From positions 5,615,501-5,679,500 of the forward strand of contig CM043963.1 of the NCBI GenBank assembly GCA_014529385.2: 64,000 nt of DNA, given 5' to 3'. This DNA comes from Adiantum capillus-veneris. Its lineage: Eukaryota > Streptophyta > Polypodiopsida > Polypodiales > Pteridaceae. This document shows positions 44,172 to 54,064 of the stretch, one piece after another. Both the position numbers and the translations under genes were made by a program. The notes beneath the pieces are model-generated. The model did not search any database. It had not been told where the DNA came from and saw only the letters and a program-made list of their open reading frames with translations. Position 1 is the first letter of the stretch. Each line of letters begins with the position of its first letter.

Positions 44172-44422
44172 GGAGAGTGTGTGTGCGATCGAGCATTGCG
44201 AAGGCACGACGGCGGCGAAGCGGTTGAGCGCGGCACGACTGCAGCTTCTTCTTCATCGCGGCGAGGAATCCACCACGAAGGCGAGCGTAGAGCGGTGAGT
44301 GACACACCCTTTGTTTTCTTGAGCTTGCTAGTTTAGGCTTGTTGTGTGCTTGGAGCCGTTTGTGGCTCGCATACGGTGTATTGGCAAGTCCCTTGCTTCG
44401 ACAGTGCGGCAAGGAGCGCACA
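43843..44422 (+). repeat. E4 3' LTR, 580 bp
   Basis: Identical to 30876-31457 apart from one extra GT unit and two fewer GA units. It ends GCGCACA, followed by the TSD ATAAA. Confidence 0.97.
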
Positions 44423-44427
44423 ATAAA
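44423..44427. other. E4 target-site duplication (right)
   Basis: ATAAA, matching 30871-30875. Confidence 0.93.
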
Positions 44428-44444
44428 CAATAAGTAAACATATG

Positions 44445-44959
44445 AGTACTCTAACTCTAAAACTCTAGAGCAACATGACATGCTAACTTAGATCACTCTA
44501 ATTGTAAACCCTAAAATAGAACACTCTAACATAGAGCACTCTAATTTAGAACACTTTAACTTCGAGCACTCTAACTTAAAACATTTTAATTTAAAACACT
44601 CTAAACTAAAACACTTTAATTTTGAGTACTTCAACCCTAACATTCTAACCTAAAGCACTCTAATGATTACACTCTAACCCTAATACTCTAGCTTAAAACA
44701 CTCTAAACTAAAACACTCCAATTTAGAGCACTCTAATCTAGAGTACTCTAACCAAAAACATTCCAACCTAAAGCACTCTAATAATTACACTCTAATCCTA
44801 ACTTTAATTACTATAACCTTAAAACTATAGAGCAACATGACACGTTAACTTAGTTCACTCTGACCTTAAATCCTAAAACACTCTAACCCAAACACTCTAA
44901 CTTAAAACTCTCTAACCTAAAGCACTCTAACCCTAATATAAACAATAAGTAAACATATG
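44445..44959. repeat. Second copy of a 515-bp tandem duplication
   Basis: It matches 30378-30875 plus 44428-44444 with only a handful of substitutions and ends with the same ATAAACAATAAGTAAACATA. Removing E4 and one TSD leaves two 515-bp units in tandem. Confidence 0.92.
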
Positions 44960-45267
44960 CTGTACATTAAAATTGAAGTAAAATCCGTAATATAAACTTA
45001 CAACTAACATAAATAATAATGCCTCTACTCAAACTTAAACTTAAAATGAAATAACATAATTTTAAACTAATTGATTCTAAATCTAAACATGAGAAAATTA
45101 ATTTCTTTTTTGTTTAACTAAACACTCATGTTAAAATTATCAAATCAAGAACCTAATTAAAAATTCATTATTAATTACAACATTTTATGTGTACAAATAA
45201 ATACGCACATAGACACACATATTTGCACATAAATATGCACACTATGCATGCACGCACATAAATATGT
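44960..45267. other. AT-rich stretch between E4 flank and E5
   Basis: No feature is recognised. It has short imperfect repeats of CACATAAATATGCAC type at 45205-45265. Confidence 0.4.
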
Positions 45268-46202
45268 TGTTAGAAGCTGGACACACCCCACGGAAAGTGA
45301 TTACTTGAAAGATTATCATTTTTTGTAATTATTCATTTATTGAGGAAACCTGATTTTTCACCTTGTAAATATTGGGGCTTACAAAAGTTTCCAGATTGTA
45401 TCCCAGTTTTGATAGTTAGATTGAGTAGATGGTTGATTTGGAACTTTAGGGTTTGAGAATTGTAAGGTATATATACCACTTTTTGACCTTAATGAAAAAC
45501 CTTTTTGTCATTTTTAAAACAAGTTTTTGAAGTCTGTGAGTGAGCGTAGTGTGTACGAGAGAGTGTGTGAGCTTCATCTTGATGCTACGTGTGCACCGAT
45601 GGTCGGAATCGAGTGCGGAGAAGTGCAGCGTATTGCCCCCGATGAGAGCTACGCGCCAATATCTACATTGCGCGCGTACGGTCCGGTTTTGCGAGCTCCT
45701 TCTACGAGCTTCATCTGGTGATTGGGTGAGCATACGTTGTCGGTTTTGCATTGCAGCACATCCACGCGTTCACATTGAGTAGAGCTACACATTAGGCAGT
45801 TTAGATTTTGAAAACGAAGACCTGCAAATTTCGGCCAGACATCCTACGTGATTTTGCACCGGGTATTTTGGGTTGAGGTTTTGGTTCATAGACCTTAGGG
45901 AGAGCGACCTATTAGTGTTAGTAGGGTATCCTTCAAGTTCTATGGTGTTTCGAGATTGTTTGATGGGTGTTCGGCTCTAGACAGCGTTGTAGGAAGTTTC
46001 CTCTTATGCACTCTTGAAGGTTGTGACTTAGACAATTGGTAGAGACCTCTGTAGGAATTAGTTAGGAGTCGATCGAGTGTAGGTTGACACCTTATGCTTG
46101 CTTCCAGGCGCCTGCGGGTCGAGCTTCGTCGTCCTTAGCTGACAAATCTTGTTAGGTGAGTTCTCGCTGTACTGACATCCATCGCGGCGTATCCGGCCAA
46201 CA
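45268..46202 (+). repeat. E5 5' LTR, about 935 bp
   Basis: It begins TGTTAGAAGCTGG and ends CCGGCCAACA, one base before the PBS. It contains a TATA-like GTATATATACC at about 45465 and one AGACATCCTACGTG half-site at 45837. No second copy lies in the window, so the left boundary is inferred from the TG terminus. Confidence 0.6.
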
Positions 46203-46203
46203 T

Positions 46204-46221
46204 TGGCGCTGCTGTCGGGGA
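46204..46221 (+). other. E5 primer-binding site
   Basis: TGGCGCTGCTGTCGGGGA differs from the E4 PBS at two positions. Confidence 0.85.
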
Positions 46222-46742
46222 CGAAAACCTTAGGTAGGTGACCGAGACTAGTCTTTGAGGATAGGGATTTTTAGCTTGCCAAGAGTCTCGTTTTACATTT
46301 AGATAGGATTAGAGGGTGGAGAACTCTCTAGGTCTTAGAGGGAGTCTAGGAAGCGTGTGTCTGGCCTAGATCCTTCGACTTAGGTAGATTTAGGTAGACT
46401 AAGATAGTTTTAGGTATTAGTTGAGTTCTTGAGTAGGAGTTGGAGTGGTAGAAGCGGTGAGAGGAAAGCTTGAGAGTCCGGAGAGGCCAGAAAGCAACCA
46501 AAACACCATTATGACCATTTCACATGATCTGAGTAGGAGTAGAGTAAGTAGGACATCATGATTCAGGATCTAGAGCACTTCATGCATGTATACTTGCTTG
46601 GTAAATTCATCACAAGTTTGTAAAAGACGCAAAAGTGTATTTGAAAGCCTAAGTGAAGTCCAAAAGTTACCGTGAGTGTTTCTGATAGAGCTGCAGAGCA
46701 TCAGGAGCATTTCTGTCAAATAAAAAAAAAATTCAAGACAGG

Positions 46743-46766
46743 AGACATCCTATGCGTAGGATGTCT
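46743..46766. repeat. Palindromic site 1 (imperfect)
   Basis: AGACATCCTATG then CGTAGGATGTCT; one mismatch between the arms. Confidence 0.9.
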
Positions 46767-47181
46767 ACAGGTGCTAATCTGGTGGGAATTTTGGGATTTT
46801 GAGTTGACCAGTGTGTTCAGAAGGTGGGGTTTACCCTATTTTCAACTGGAAAGTGGAAATTTGACCATATCTTGACAGGATAAGGCCAGATAGACTGAAA
46901 TTGCCAGACATCCTACCCAAATTGTGCCAAAGCATTATTTTAAGACCAAAACCATAAGTTGGTTGCATGAGCATGACTTGCATGATATATTGAGTGGCTG
47001 AGAGGGGTTTCACCTCATTTGGATGAGAAAATTTGGGTTCAAAGCGGACTTTAGTACTTTTGACTGAAAAAATAGCTAAAATTGGAGACTTTTGAAATCC
47101 AAACCAAAATCTAAGCATACCACTGGGTTGGTGACATCAAGGGGAAGCTGTGGGTCAAATCTGGGGTCAAACACGCCAAAA

Positions 47182-47205
47182 AGACATCCTACGCGTTGGA
47201 TTTCT
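47182..47205. repeat. Palindromic site 2 (imperfect)
   Basis: AGACATCCTACG then CGTTGGATTTCT; two mismatches in the right arm. Confidence 0.85.
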
Positions 47206-47306
47206 TCTGTGAGTTTTTTCACTCCAAACCAAATTTTGAGCATACCAAAGTGATCAGCAACTCTAGGGGAGCCTGTGTTTTGAATTTGAAGCCATTCTGA
47301 TGAAAA

Positions 47307-47330
47307 AGACATCCTACGCGTAGGATGTCT
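47307..47330. repeat. Palindromic site 3 (perfect, 24 bp)
   Basis: AGACATCCTACG followed by its exact reverse complement CGTAGGATGTCT. Confidence 0.95.
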
Positions 47331-47583
47331 AAAGCAAGAAATTAAAGATAGATATTGACAGTGGGCATAGAAAGGTGTTGTATAGCCTGAGGCAAGTCCC
47401 CTAGTCAATTTTGTTTCAAATTGGAGTTGATTAGACTGATCAAGATCAGCAAACAGGCTCTCGGAATAGATTTCTGATCTATTGACTAGCTTATAGGTGT
47501 CCAAATCAAGAAGTAAAAACAGCCGTGGACTCAGCACATCAAGGGGAATCAATAGTGCAAAAATCCAGGCAAAACAAAGCAGG

Positions 47584-47607
47584 AGACATCTTACGCATAG
47601 GATGTCT
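47584..47607. repeat. Palindromic site 4 (imperfect)
   Basis: AGACATCTTACG then CATAGGATGTCT. Confidence 0.88.
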
Positions 47608-48028
47608 ATTGGGGCCTACTGAAGAGAAAATTTGACTAGGCTTAGATAGTGAGATTCCATTTGGCTCAAGGGTTCCAGAACTTCTTTCAGAAGTGAATTT
47701 GGACCTTGTTTGTCGATTTGACGGAGCAAAGACTGAATTCAGACTTTTTCATGTAAATTGAGCAACATCCGAGGAAATTACAGTTCCAGATTAGCAGACC
47801 TAATCCAGAACATCAGCAGTGTATAAAATACAGTAGTGGTTGAGATTAACTCTCCAATTATACCAATCATTACTAAGATAACCTCTAGCAGATAAATTCT
47901 TTGATTCGATTGCCGAAATTAAACGCTTGTGTATAGGTATATTCAGCAGCAAAGCAAGAAGTTGTGCGGAGACTGATCCTTTGCCAGGTGAGTGGTTGGA
48001 TTTGTGATAAATTTCATTGATAAGTTTG

Positions 48029-48555
48029 ATGAATTTAAGATCACGAAGATACATTTTTGGAGACCAGAAGGTGGCAGGTGACCAAGTTAGCTTAGTGTCC
48101 ATCGAGGAGAGTGTAACTCAGGCAAGGCTAGATTCACTAGCACTGATTATTGAGGAAGGTAGTGATACTGACACTTCGTCAGACAAATCTTTCTTCATGA
48201 TGGGTAGTCAATAGCCAGGAGGTTTTACCTATGGCGGACCAATGCCAGGAGGAAGCACCTCCCTAAATCCTTTGAATGATTCCAAGCTCACTGTGATCTT
48301 CTTCGAGGGAACAAACTCAAGGGGAGCCCTAGTCTATTATGAGTATCGAGGACGCAAGTGCATTTGTATCGAAGAGAGGCCGACTCAGAGATTGGAAATA
48401 ATCCGAGTCTATGATGATGGAGATAGATTCCGAGACGAAAAGGGGAACCACTATCTGATAGTCCGTAACCCTGAAGATTACAACAGATATGGAGATAATG
48501 TGGTGAAAGGGAAAATGGTTTCAGAAGTTCAAGAACCGCCACCAAACATTGATCG
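48029..48555 (+). pseudogene. E5 gag, N-terminal part
   Basis: ATG at 48029 gives MNLRSRRYIFGDQ, matching the MxLRSxR start of the E4 gag. The frame has a TAG at 48212-48214 and then continues in phase through NPLNDSKLTVIFFEG and RVYDDGDRFRDEKGNHY to the E6 insertion at 48551-48555. The sequence resumes at 54060. The region before the capsid has no homolog I can name. Confidence 0.65.
48551..48555. other. E6 target-site duplication (left)
   Basis: GATCG, repeated at 54060-54064 after the right LTR. Confidence 0.92.
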
Positions 48556-48717
48556 TGTTGAACTCTATATATAGCACGAGCTCCATATATAGCACTTGGG
48601 TCCCCTCTATATATACATCGTATGTGTGAGTATTCTACATACTTTGGGGCTTGTACATGTTGGTGTCATCTCTCTCTCTCCTCTTGTCTACATGTTCTCT
48701 CTCCCTCCGGTTCAACA
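48556..48717 (+). repeat. E6 5' LTR, 162 bp
   Basis: TGTTGAACTCTATATATAGC...CCTCCGGTTCAACA, with inverted termini TGTTGAAC/GTTCAACA. It contains two TATATATA-type stretches (48566, 48608). Confidence 0.95.
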
Positions 48718-48731
48718 TGGTATTAGAGCGC
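48718..48731 (+). other. E6 primer-binding site
   Basis: TGGTATTAGAGCGC directly follows the LTR and matches the initiator tRNA-Met consensus TGGTATCAGAGC with one change. Confidence 0.85.
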
Positions 48732-48889
48732 ACGATTCTCAATATAGCTAAGTAGATTTTATCTTTCTTCTGTTCGTGATAATAAATTTCTTTGCAATAT
48801 GAGGTTTTCTTGGTCAACTTGCTTGTTATCATGGATGGTTGCGCGATGTTATGGCACCCACGCTAAGCAAGCTTTGATTATAGAAGCGG

Positions 48890-49190
48890 AAGAGAGAGAG
48901 GCAGCCCCACGAACATGAATACGTGTAGGTTAGCGAGGTTACTGTATGCCGATCATGAATACGTGCAAGTTAGCGAGGTTACTGTATGCACACGAGGTAG
49001 AGAGAGTTGCTGAGTATCAGAGCGGAAGAGAGAGAGGCAACTCTTCAAACATCAACACGTGCAGGTTACTCTGTGCACACGAGAAGAGAGAATTGCTGAA
49101 TATAGGATCCAAAGAGAGAGAAGCTGCTCTGCAAGCATTAACACCTGCAAGAAGCTTCACGAGAGAGAGAGCGAGAGAGAGAGAGAGAAT
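48890..49190. repeat. E6 degenerate tandem repeat with GA runs
   Basis: Four or so imperfect units of about 75-85 bp, each with AATACGTGCAGGTTAGCGAG-like sequence, a CACACGAG box and an AGAGAGAG run. Confidence 0.7.
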
Positions 49191-50630
49191 CATCTATAAT
49201 TAGCGGGCTATATCCTCCCTGTTTTAATCAGCACCTATAATTCTTGCCTATTTTTATAGTTACATTAGCGTTCCTGGAATTACTCGCTCGCTATTATTAG
49301 CAATACAATATCATAGAGTTCTCTAGCCTTCAAAAGAGTGTGTCAGATTAACGCTTCTTTTCTCTCTACAGCTTTACGAGCACGGCTAAATAAAGCAGAG
49401 AACAGTCGGAACAGGGCTACCTTCAAGGAGAGGGAGGAGGTAGTAGTCTGCTATGAGAGCACACAGTGGGTGCTCCTCTCGCTTGTCCCAGCGCTACCTT
49501 GCAGGGGCTAGAATCACTTTATGCGTTATATGTAGCTGCTCGGTGCTTTTTAACTGTGGTGATATTTCAATGATGAGGAGTGGCGAGGGTCTGCTAATTA
49601 GTGACAGCGTAGACAAAGCCATGCGGTCCTACAACCCGACCTCGCCCTATCGTACACTACCGAGGGTCTGCTCCCTGTATGCTGAGGAAGTCTCTCTTCC
49701 ACCTCCCATGCTGACGAAGTCAGTTTCTGTCGGTAGCGCGATGAGTTTTCAGTAGCAAGGAACCACATACAGCACACCATGCTTTATTTAACACAACAAG
49801 CCAATCGGTATTTCTCCCTCATTTCTCTGTGAGCTCAGTGCTGCGCCATGGATTTATAGTTTGCATTTACCTTATGTGGCTGACGCAGCATATTGTGCTG
49901 TCTTCGTCCCGCCGGAGGGAATTAGCAAGCTTGACTGATTTGACAGGGCCAAGCAAGCTTGACTGATTTGGCAAGTATGTCCGAGAGTTAATGATGTTGA
50001 TAATGAGTGGCTGCAAACAATTTGGAACGCTGTATGTTTGTGAACTGGTGGGCGCTTTTGAGAAACGTGCAGTTTGCATGTTGGTGATGCAATCAGCACG
50101 CTGGTGAGGTAGTTTTGTTGGTGTGTGTGCAAGAGGCGCTGCCTACTATTTGCTATGGCCTTTTCCTTTAAATAGCGCTACGTGCTTTTGACTTTTTGCT
50201 CTTACGGCGGCCTAATCCTCTAGTTCACCTATATTTGCAGCCCTTGCTGCTCATAATAACAGCCTTTGTTAAACACTGCGGCATGCAGGTCTTGCAGGCC
50301 GATGGTAAGAGTCAGCAGCACCGAGGTTTGCTTTGACTCCTGTGTCAGTTTGGTTCGTATACTCACTGCAAATCATCTTCACAATAGTGGATATTGATAT
50401 ACTTTCACTCAAAATCACCTTCGACAAATTTAGAGATCGATATAGCTGCAGGGCCAAGCGTAGTAATGCGCGAGAAACTTACTCTTCTGCAATCTCAACA
50501 ATTATGGGAATCTTGGTTGATGTACTGCTGTTGATGAGGAGGCCTGGTTTTTCGGAGGTCCTTTGGGCTGGTGCTGAGTCGCCCCTCCTCGCCCTCGCAT
50601 TGATTGGCTAGCCTTTTGGCCACCTTTTCC
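49191..50630. other. E6 interior, unique-looking DNA
   Basis: No domain is recognised. A 28-bp tandem pair containing AAGCTTGACTGATTTG lies at about 49926-49975. Open frames of up to 100 codons here have no support. A captured host-gene fragment is possible but not shown. Confidence 0.35.
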
Positions 50631-50940
50631 TAGACTCCTCTCCTCAGTCGACCGGCTCTCCTCAACCCGGCTACCTCTGCATGCCTTCAACAGGTGCACA
50701 ACTTTCAGCAGTGGCAAGCCTTGATTGGCGCCTCATGTCTACGACCCGAAATTTTCTCCCCTCAACTTACATATGTCTCTTCAGCCTAGACTTCTCTCCT
50801 CAGTCCGCTGGCTCTCCTCAACCCAGCTGCCTCTGCATGCCTTCAATAGGTGCGCAACTTTCAGCAGTAGCAAGCCTTGATTGGCGCCTCATGTCTACGA
50901 CCCAAAATTTTCTCCCCTCAACTTACGTATGTCTGTGCAC
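50630..50940. repeat. E6 tandem duplication, about 160-bp unit
   Basis: Two copies share GGCTCTCCTCAACCC, TGCATGCCTTCAA and GATTGGCGCCTCATGTCTAC, with a spacing of about 160 bp. Confidence 0.85.
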
Positions 50941-51824
50941 CACAGTATGTCTGAATTTTGGCACCCATGTTTATAGCCCCCAAATTTTCACTTTGTTATA
51001 AGCTAAAATAGCGTCCTTTGAGACATAAGTTTTCTCCTAGGTCTTAGGGTTCTACCTTGATAGTGTTTTTCCACATTTCATAAGCATGTGGATGTTTTGA
51101 AGATGTTTGTTCATCAAAGTACTCTAAACGGTGCCTAAAGCAATCCATATGGCTAGGAGTACTTGGGAAACTCGAGCAGATTGTTCATCTCTCCCTTGAC
51201 AAATAGGTATTATAGAACATTGATGGGTGCAATTCATTTGAACCTTGGAGGTGCACCTCAAGGGCCTGAAGGCACCAGAAAAACAAAAACCACGAAGGAC
51301 CTTGCTGAGGTATGGATTGTAGAGTTGTGTCTTATGGACGGGGTCCTAGAAATTTGCTTCGTTTTATGAGTTTCAATTTGTGGTACAATATTTACATGCA
51401 GACACACTCAAGTATACACTATTTTATGTAAGGTCCTTGACTCATTAGATCGTAGCCTCGATGTGATGGGTGAAGACATCATTGCGAATAGTTTATGTCT
51501 AAGGTCTTGATGGGGACTAAGATGTAAATTGCAATGATTAATGTGGTCTTTGAGTGATGTGATGCATGCTCTATGGTGGTAGCACTATGTGTATGGATAA
51601 TCAAAGAGCATGTTTGCACAATGTCAGTGTCTGTTTAGGTGATTTCAGCCCATGGTTTATCGAGTAAGTTGGTCTCTACTCTCACGAGAGTAACGTCTAG
51701 CTTCCATGGCTTTGACTTCAATGGTGATGAGGAATTTCATATTTGGTTTATTCATGAGTAAGTTGGTCTTGGTGCTGACTGTAGGCTCTGCGATAAGTTT
51801 GTGAGAAGAGGTTGCAGTTTGCAA
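50941..51824. other. E6 interior, nothing recognised
   Basis: Noncoding by appearance; I see no motif or repeat that I can support. Confidence 0.35.
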
Positions 51825-52140
51825 ATCATATAGTTTCTTTCATTATATTTTGATTGAGATTATAGACTGAGATTTTATTGAACAGGCCCTTGAAAATCAT
51901 GTAGACAGAAAATTGTGGGGGTTACGTTCTTAAAGCTCTTGTGTCATATATGAGGCTTATGTTTCTAGCTGGACTTTATGAATTTGTAAACCATAGATTT
52001 TCTTTCATTATATCTTTGATTGACATTGTAGAATTAGATTGACTGAATAGGCCCTTAAAAATCACGTGGACAAAATTGTTGGGCCGGGTTACGTTCTTAG
52101 AGCTCTTATAACGTACGTGAGGCTTATGTTTTTAAGTAGA
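51825..52140. repeat. E6 tandem duplication, about 185-bp unit
   Basis: Two diverged copies share TTTCTTTCATTATAT, AATCA-GTGGAC-type sequence, GGTTACGTTCTTA and GAGGCTTATGTTT. Confidence 0.75.
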
Positions 52141-52489
52141 CTTTGTGTCATATTTAATTACTGAATTCATTCAACAGAGACGAATTTTATACCAATTGAC
52201 TTTGATCCCATGGAATGCCCATGGATTTTAATATTAGTGCTTTACATCATGAATTGCTAGACATTGTGTTGAATATTTTAACTTCAATTTATGATGCTCA
52301 TGTAGTGACATGACCAATATTGGAGAGTTTTTGATGCTCTATCACTCATAAATAAATTCATATAATTTACAATGAATTATTACTAAAATTCTTGATGGAG
52401 TAATTTACTCGATTTTGTGCCTTGATGATCATTCTATAGAGTCGAATGCGTCATCTTGCCACTTGAAAACTTATTTTCATGGAAATCAC

Positions 52490-53430
52490 TTATGAATATC
52501 ATCTCGAACATCGTCATCGTCATGCCATCATTGTTGTGCCCATTGTTATTAATATCGTCATCGGCATGCCATCATTACTATGGTGATTGTTATGAATATC
52601 TTCTCGGACATCATCATGTGTCATTTATTTATGTGCACACATACATTCATATTTTGTTATACATACATATGTGCTATCTGAACATCACGCCATCATTATT
52701 ATGGCCATTGTCTTGAATATTATCTCCGACATCGTCATCCTCATGTCATCATTACTATGGTCACTATTATGAATAGCGTCACGGACATTATCAATCGTCA
52801 TGCCATCATTGTAATGGCCATTGTTATGAATATTGTCTCGGACATCATCATGGTCATGCCATCATTGTTGTGCCCATTGTTATGAATATCATATCGAACA
52901 TCGTCATCGTCATCCCGTCATCACTATGGTCATTGTTGTGGCCATTTTCTTGAATATCGTCACGGACATTATCAATCGGCATGCCATCATTGTTATGGCC
53001 ATTGTTATGAATATCGTCTTGGACATCGTCATCAACATGCCGTCATTACTAAGGTCATTGTTATGAATACCTGCTCGGACATCATCCTGTGTCATGTATT
53101 TATGTGCACACATACATTCTTATTTTGTTATACATACATATGTGCTATCTGATCGTCATGCCATCATTGTTATGGCCATTGTCTTCAATATCATCTCGGA
53201 CATCGTCATCCTCATGTCATCATTACTATGGTCATCGTTATGAATATCTTCATGGACATTATCAATCGTCATGCCATCATTGTTGTGGCCATTGTCTTGA
53301 ATATCGGATGGAGATCATCTCGTTATATATACATATGTGCACACATATACTCCTGTTTTGCTATACATGCATATGTGCCATCTCATCGTCATGGCATCAT
53401 TGTTATGGCCATTTTCTTGAATATTGTATG
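52490..53430. repeat. E6 minisatellite with higher-order structure
   Basis: A unit of about 55-60 bp (ATGCCATCATTGTTATGGCC, then ATTGTTATGAATATCGTC, then GGACATCGTCATC) is repeated about a dozen times. A second block containing TATTTATGTGCACACATACA and ATACATACATATGTGCTATC is interspersed three times (52620, 53095, 53325). Open frames here follow from the absence of stops in the unit. Confidence 0.88.
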
Positions 53431-53884
53431 GACATCATTTCATGTCATGTATTTATGTACTATCCATTGTTATGTTATCAAAAGGACAGCATTGCAAACC
53501 GTCTCTTATGACATTTTGATTGTGATTATTTTCATTGACATTGCTAAGATTTTCTCGATTGTATTTCTTGAGTTTATGATATTTGCAGGTGTGACCAAAA
53601 GTTAAAGTTTATCAGAACATTTTTTGGTGAAGAGATTATGGCAGAATAAAGAAGTTTATGAAGACATTTTTGGTGAGCAGATGTTGGCAGTCTACACAAA
53701 GATATCTCTCTCTTGAGCCTTTTAAGCCCATTAATGTTGTACTTGGTAGGAGTGATGTATCTCCTCATAAGCATTCTTTGTAAATTCAATGATATTTTTA
53801 ATATAACGATGGGTGTATATAGAGCTATGGGTTCTTCCCTTGAGTCCCTCAAGGGTTTTTTCATCCACAGTTAGGGACCCTTAT

Positions 53885-53895
53885 TTGAGTGGGGG
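53885..53895 (+). other. E6 polypurine tract
   Basis: TTGAGTGGGGG directly before the 3' LTR. Confidence 0.7.
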
Positions 53896-54059
53896 TGTTG
53901 AACTCTATATATAGCACGAGCTTCATATATAGAACTTGGGTCCCCTCTATATATACATCATCTATGTGAGTATTCTACATACTTTGGGGCTTGTACATGT
54001 TGGTGTCATCTCTCTCTCTCTCCTCTCGTCTACATGTGCTCTCTCCCTCCGGTTCAACA
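53896..54059 (+). repeat. E6 3' LTR, 164 bp
   Basis: The same sequence as 48556-48717 with roughly eight substitutions and a CT-unit change, implying an insertion of moderate age. Confidence 0.95.
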
Positions 54060-54064
54060 GATCG
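54060..54064. other. E6 target-site duplication (right)
   Basis: GATCG, matching 48551-48555. The E5 gag frame resumes here. Confidence 0.92.

Larger units (their letters stand above)
30876..44422 (+). mobile_element. E4: near-intact 13.5-kb Ty3/gypsy (Athila/Tat-like) element
   Basis: It has TSD ATAAA on both sides, LTRs of 582 and 580 bp that differ only in GT and GA repeat number, a PBS, a leader of about 1 kb, gag, a 2,584-codon pol frame, a small third ORF and a PPT. RT before integrase is the gypsy order. The lack of a chromodomain, the PBS type and the RT sequence (FLDGYSGYNQ) favour the Athila/Tat side of plant gypsy over chromoviruses. This is the youngest element in the window. The only coding defect I see is a frame change inside gag at about 34018. 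Confidence 0.95.
46222..48028 (+). other. E5 leader with repeated palindromic sites
   Basis: There is no coding sequence. The 24-bp site made of AGACATCCTACG and its reverse complement occurs perfectly at 47307-47330 and imperfectly at 46743-46766, 47182-47205 and 47584-47607, with a half-site at 46906-46916. Between sites a second phrase recurs (CCAAACCAAA...GAGCATACCA...TCAAGGGGA), so the leader is a degenerate array of roughly 120-300-bp units, each carrying a palindrome. Confidence 0.85.
48556..54059 (+). mobile_element. E6: non-autonomous LTR element without recognisable genes, 5.5 kb
   Basis: Short LTRs (162 and 164 bp), a tRNA-iMet-type PBS, a purine tract and the 5-bp TSD GATCG define it as an LTR retrotransposon inserted in the E5 gag. 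The 5.2-kb interior contains no gag, protease, integrase or RT signature in any frame. Instead it is a patchwork of short tandem duplications and minisatellites. It fits a LARD/TRIM-like parasite mobilised by another element; the PBS type suggests a copia partner. Short LTRs with a long interior are an unusual combination for either class. Confidence 0.88.

Noticed and set aside
47182-47607. CRISPR-like array because of repeated palindromes
   Set aside because: Spacing is irregular, the spacers are themselves related repeats, and the context is a plant retroelement leader.
52456-53605. Hydrophobic open frames that look like membrane proteins
   Set aside because: They follow a minisatellite that is open in more than one phase. 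The hydrophobicity comes from AT-rich ATT/GTT codons.
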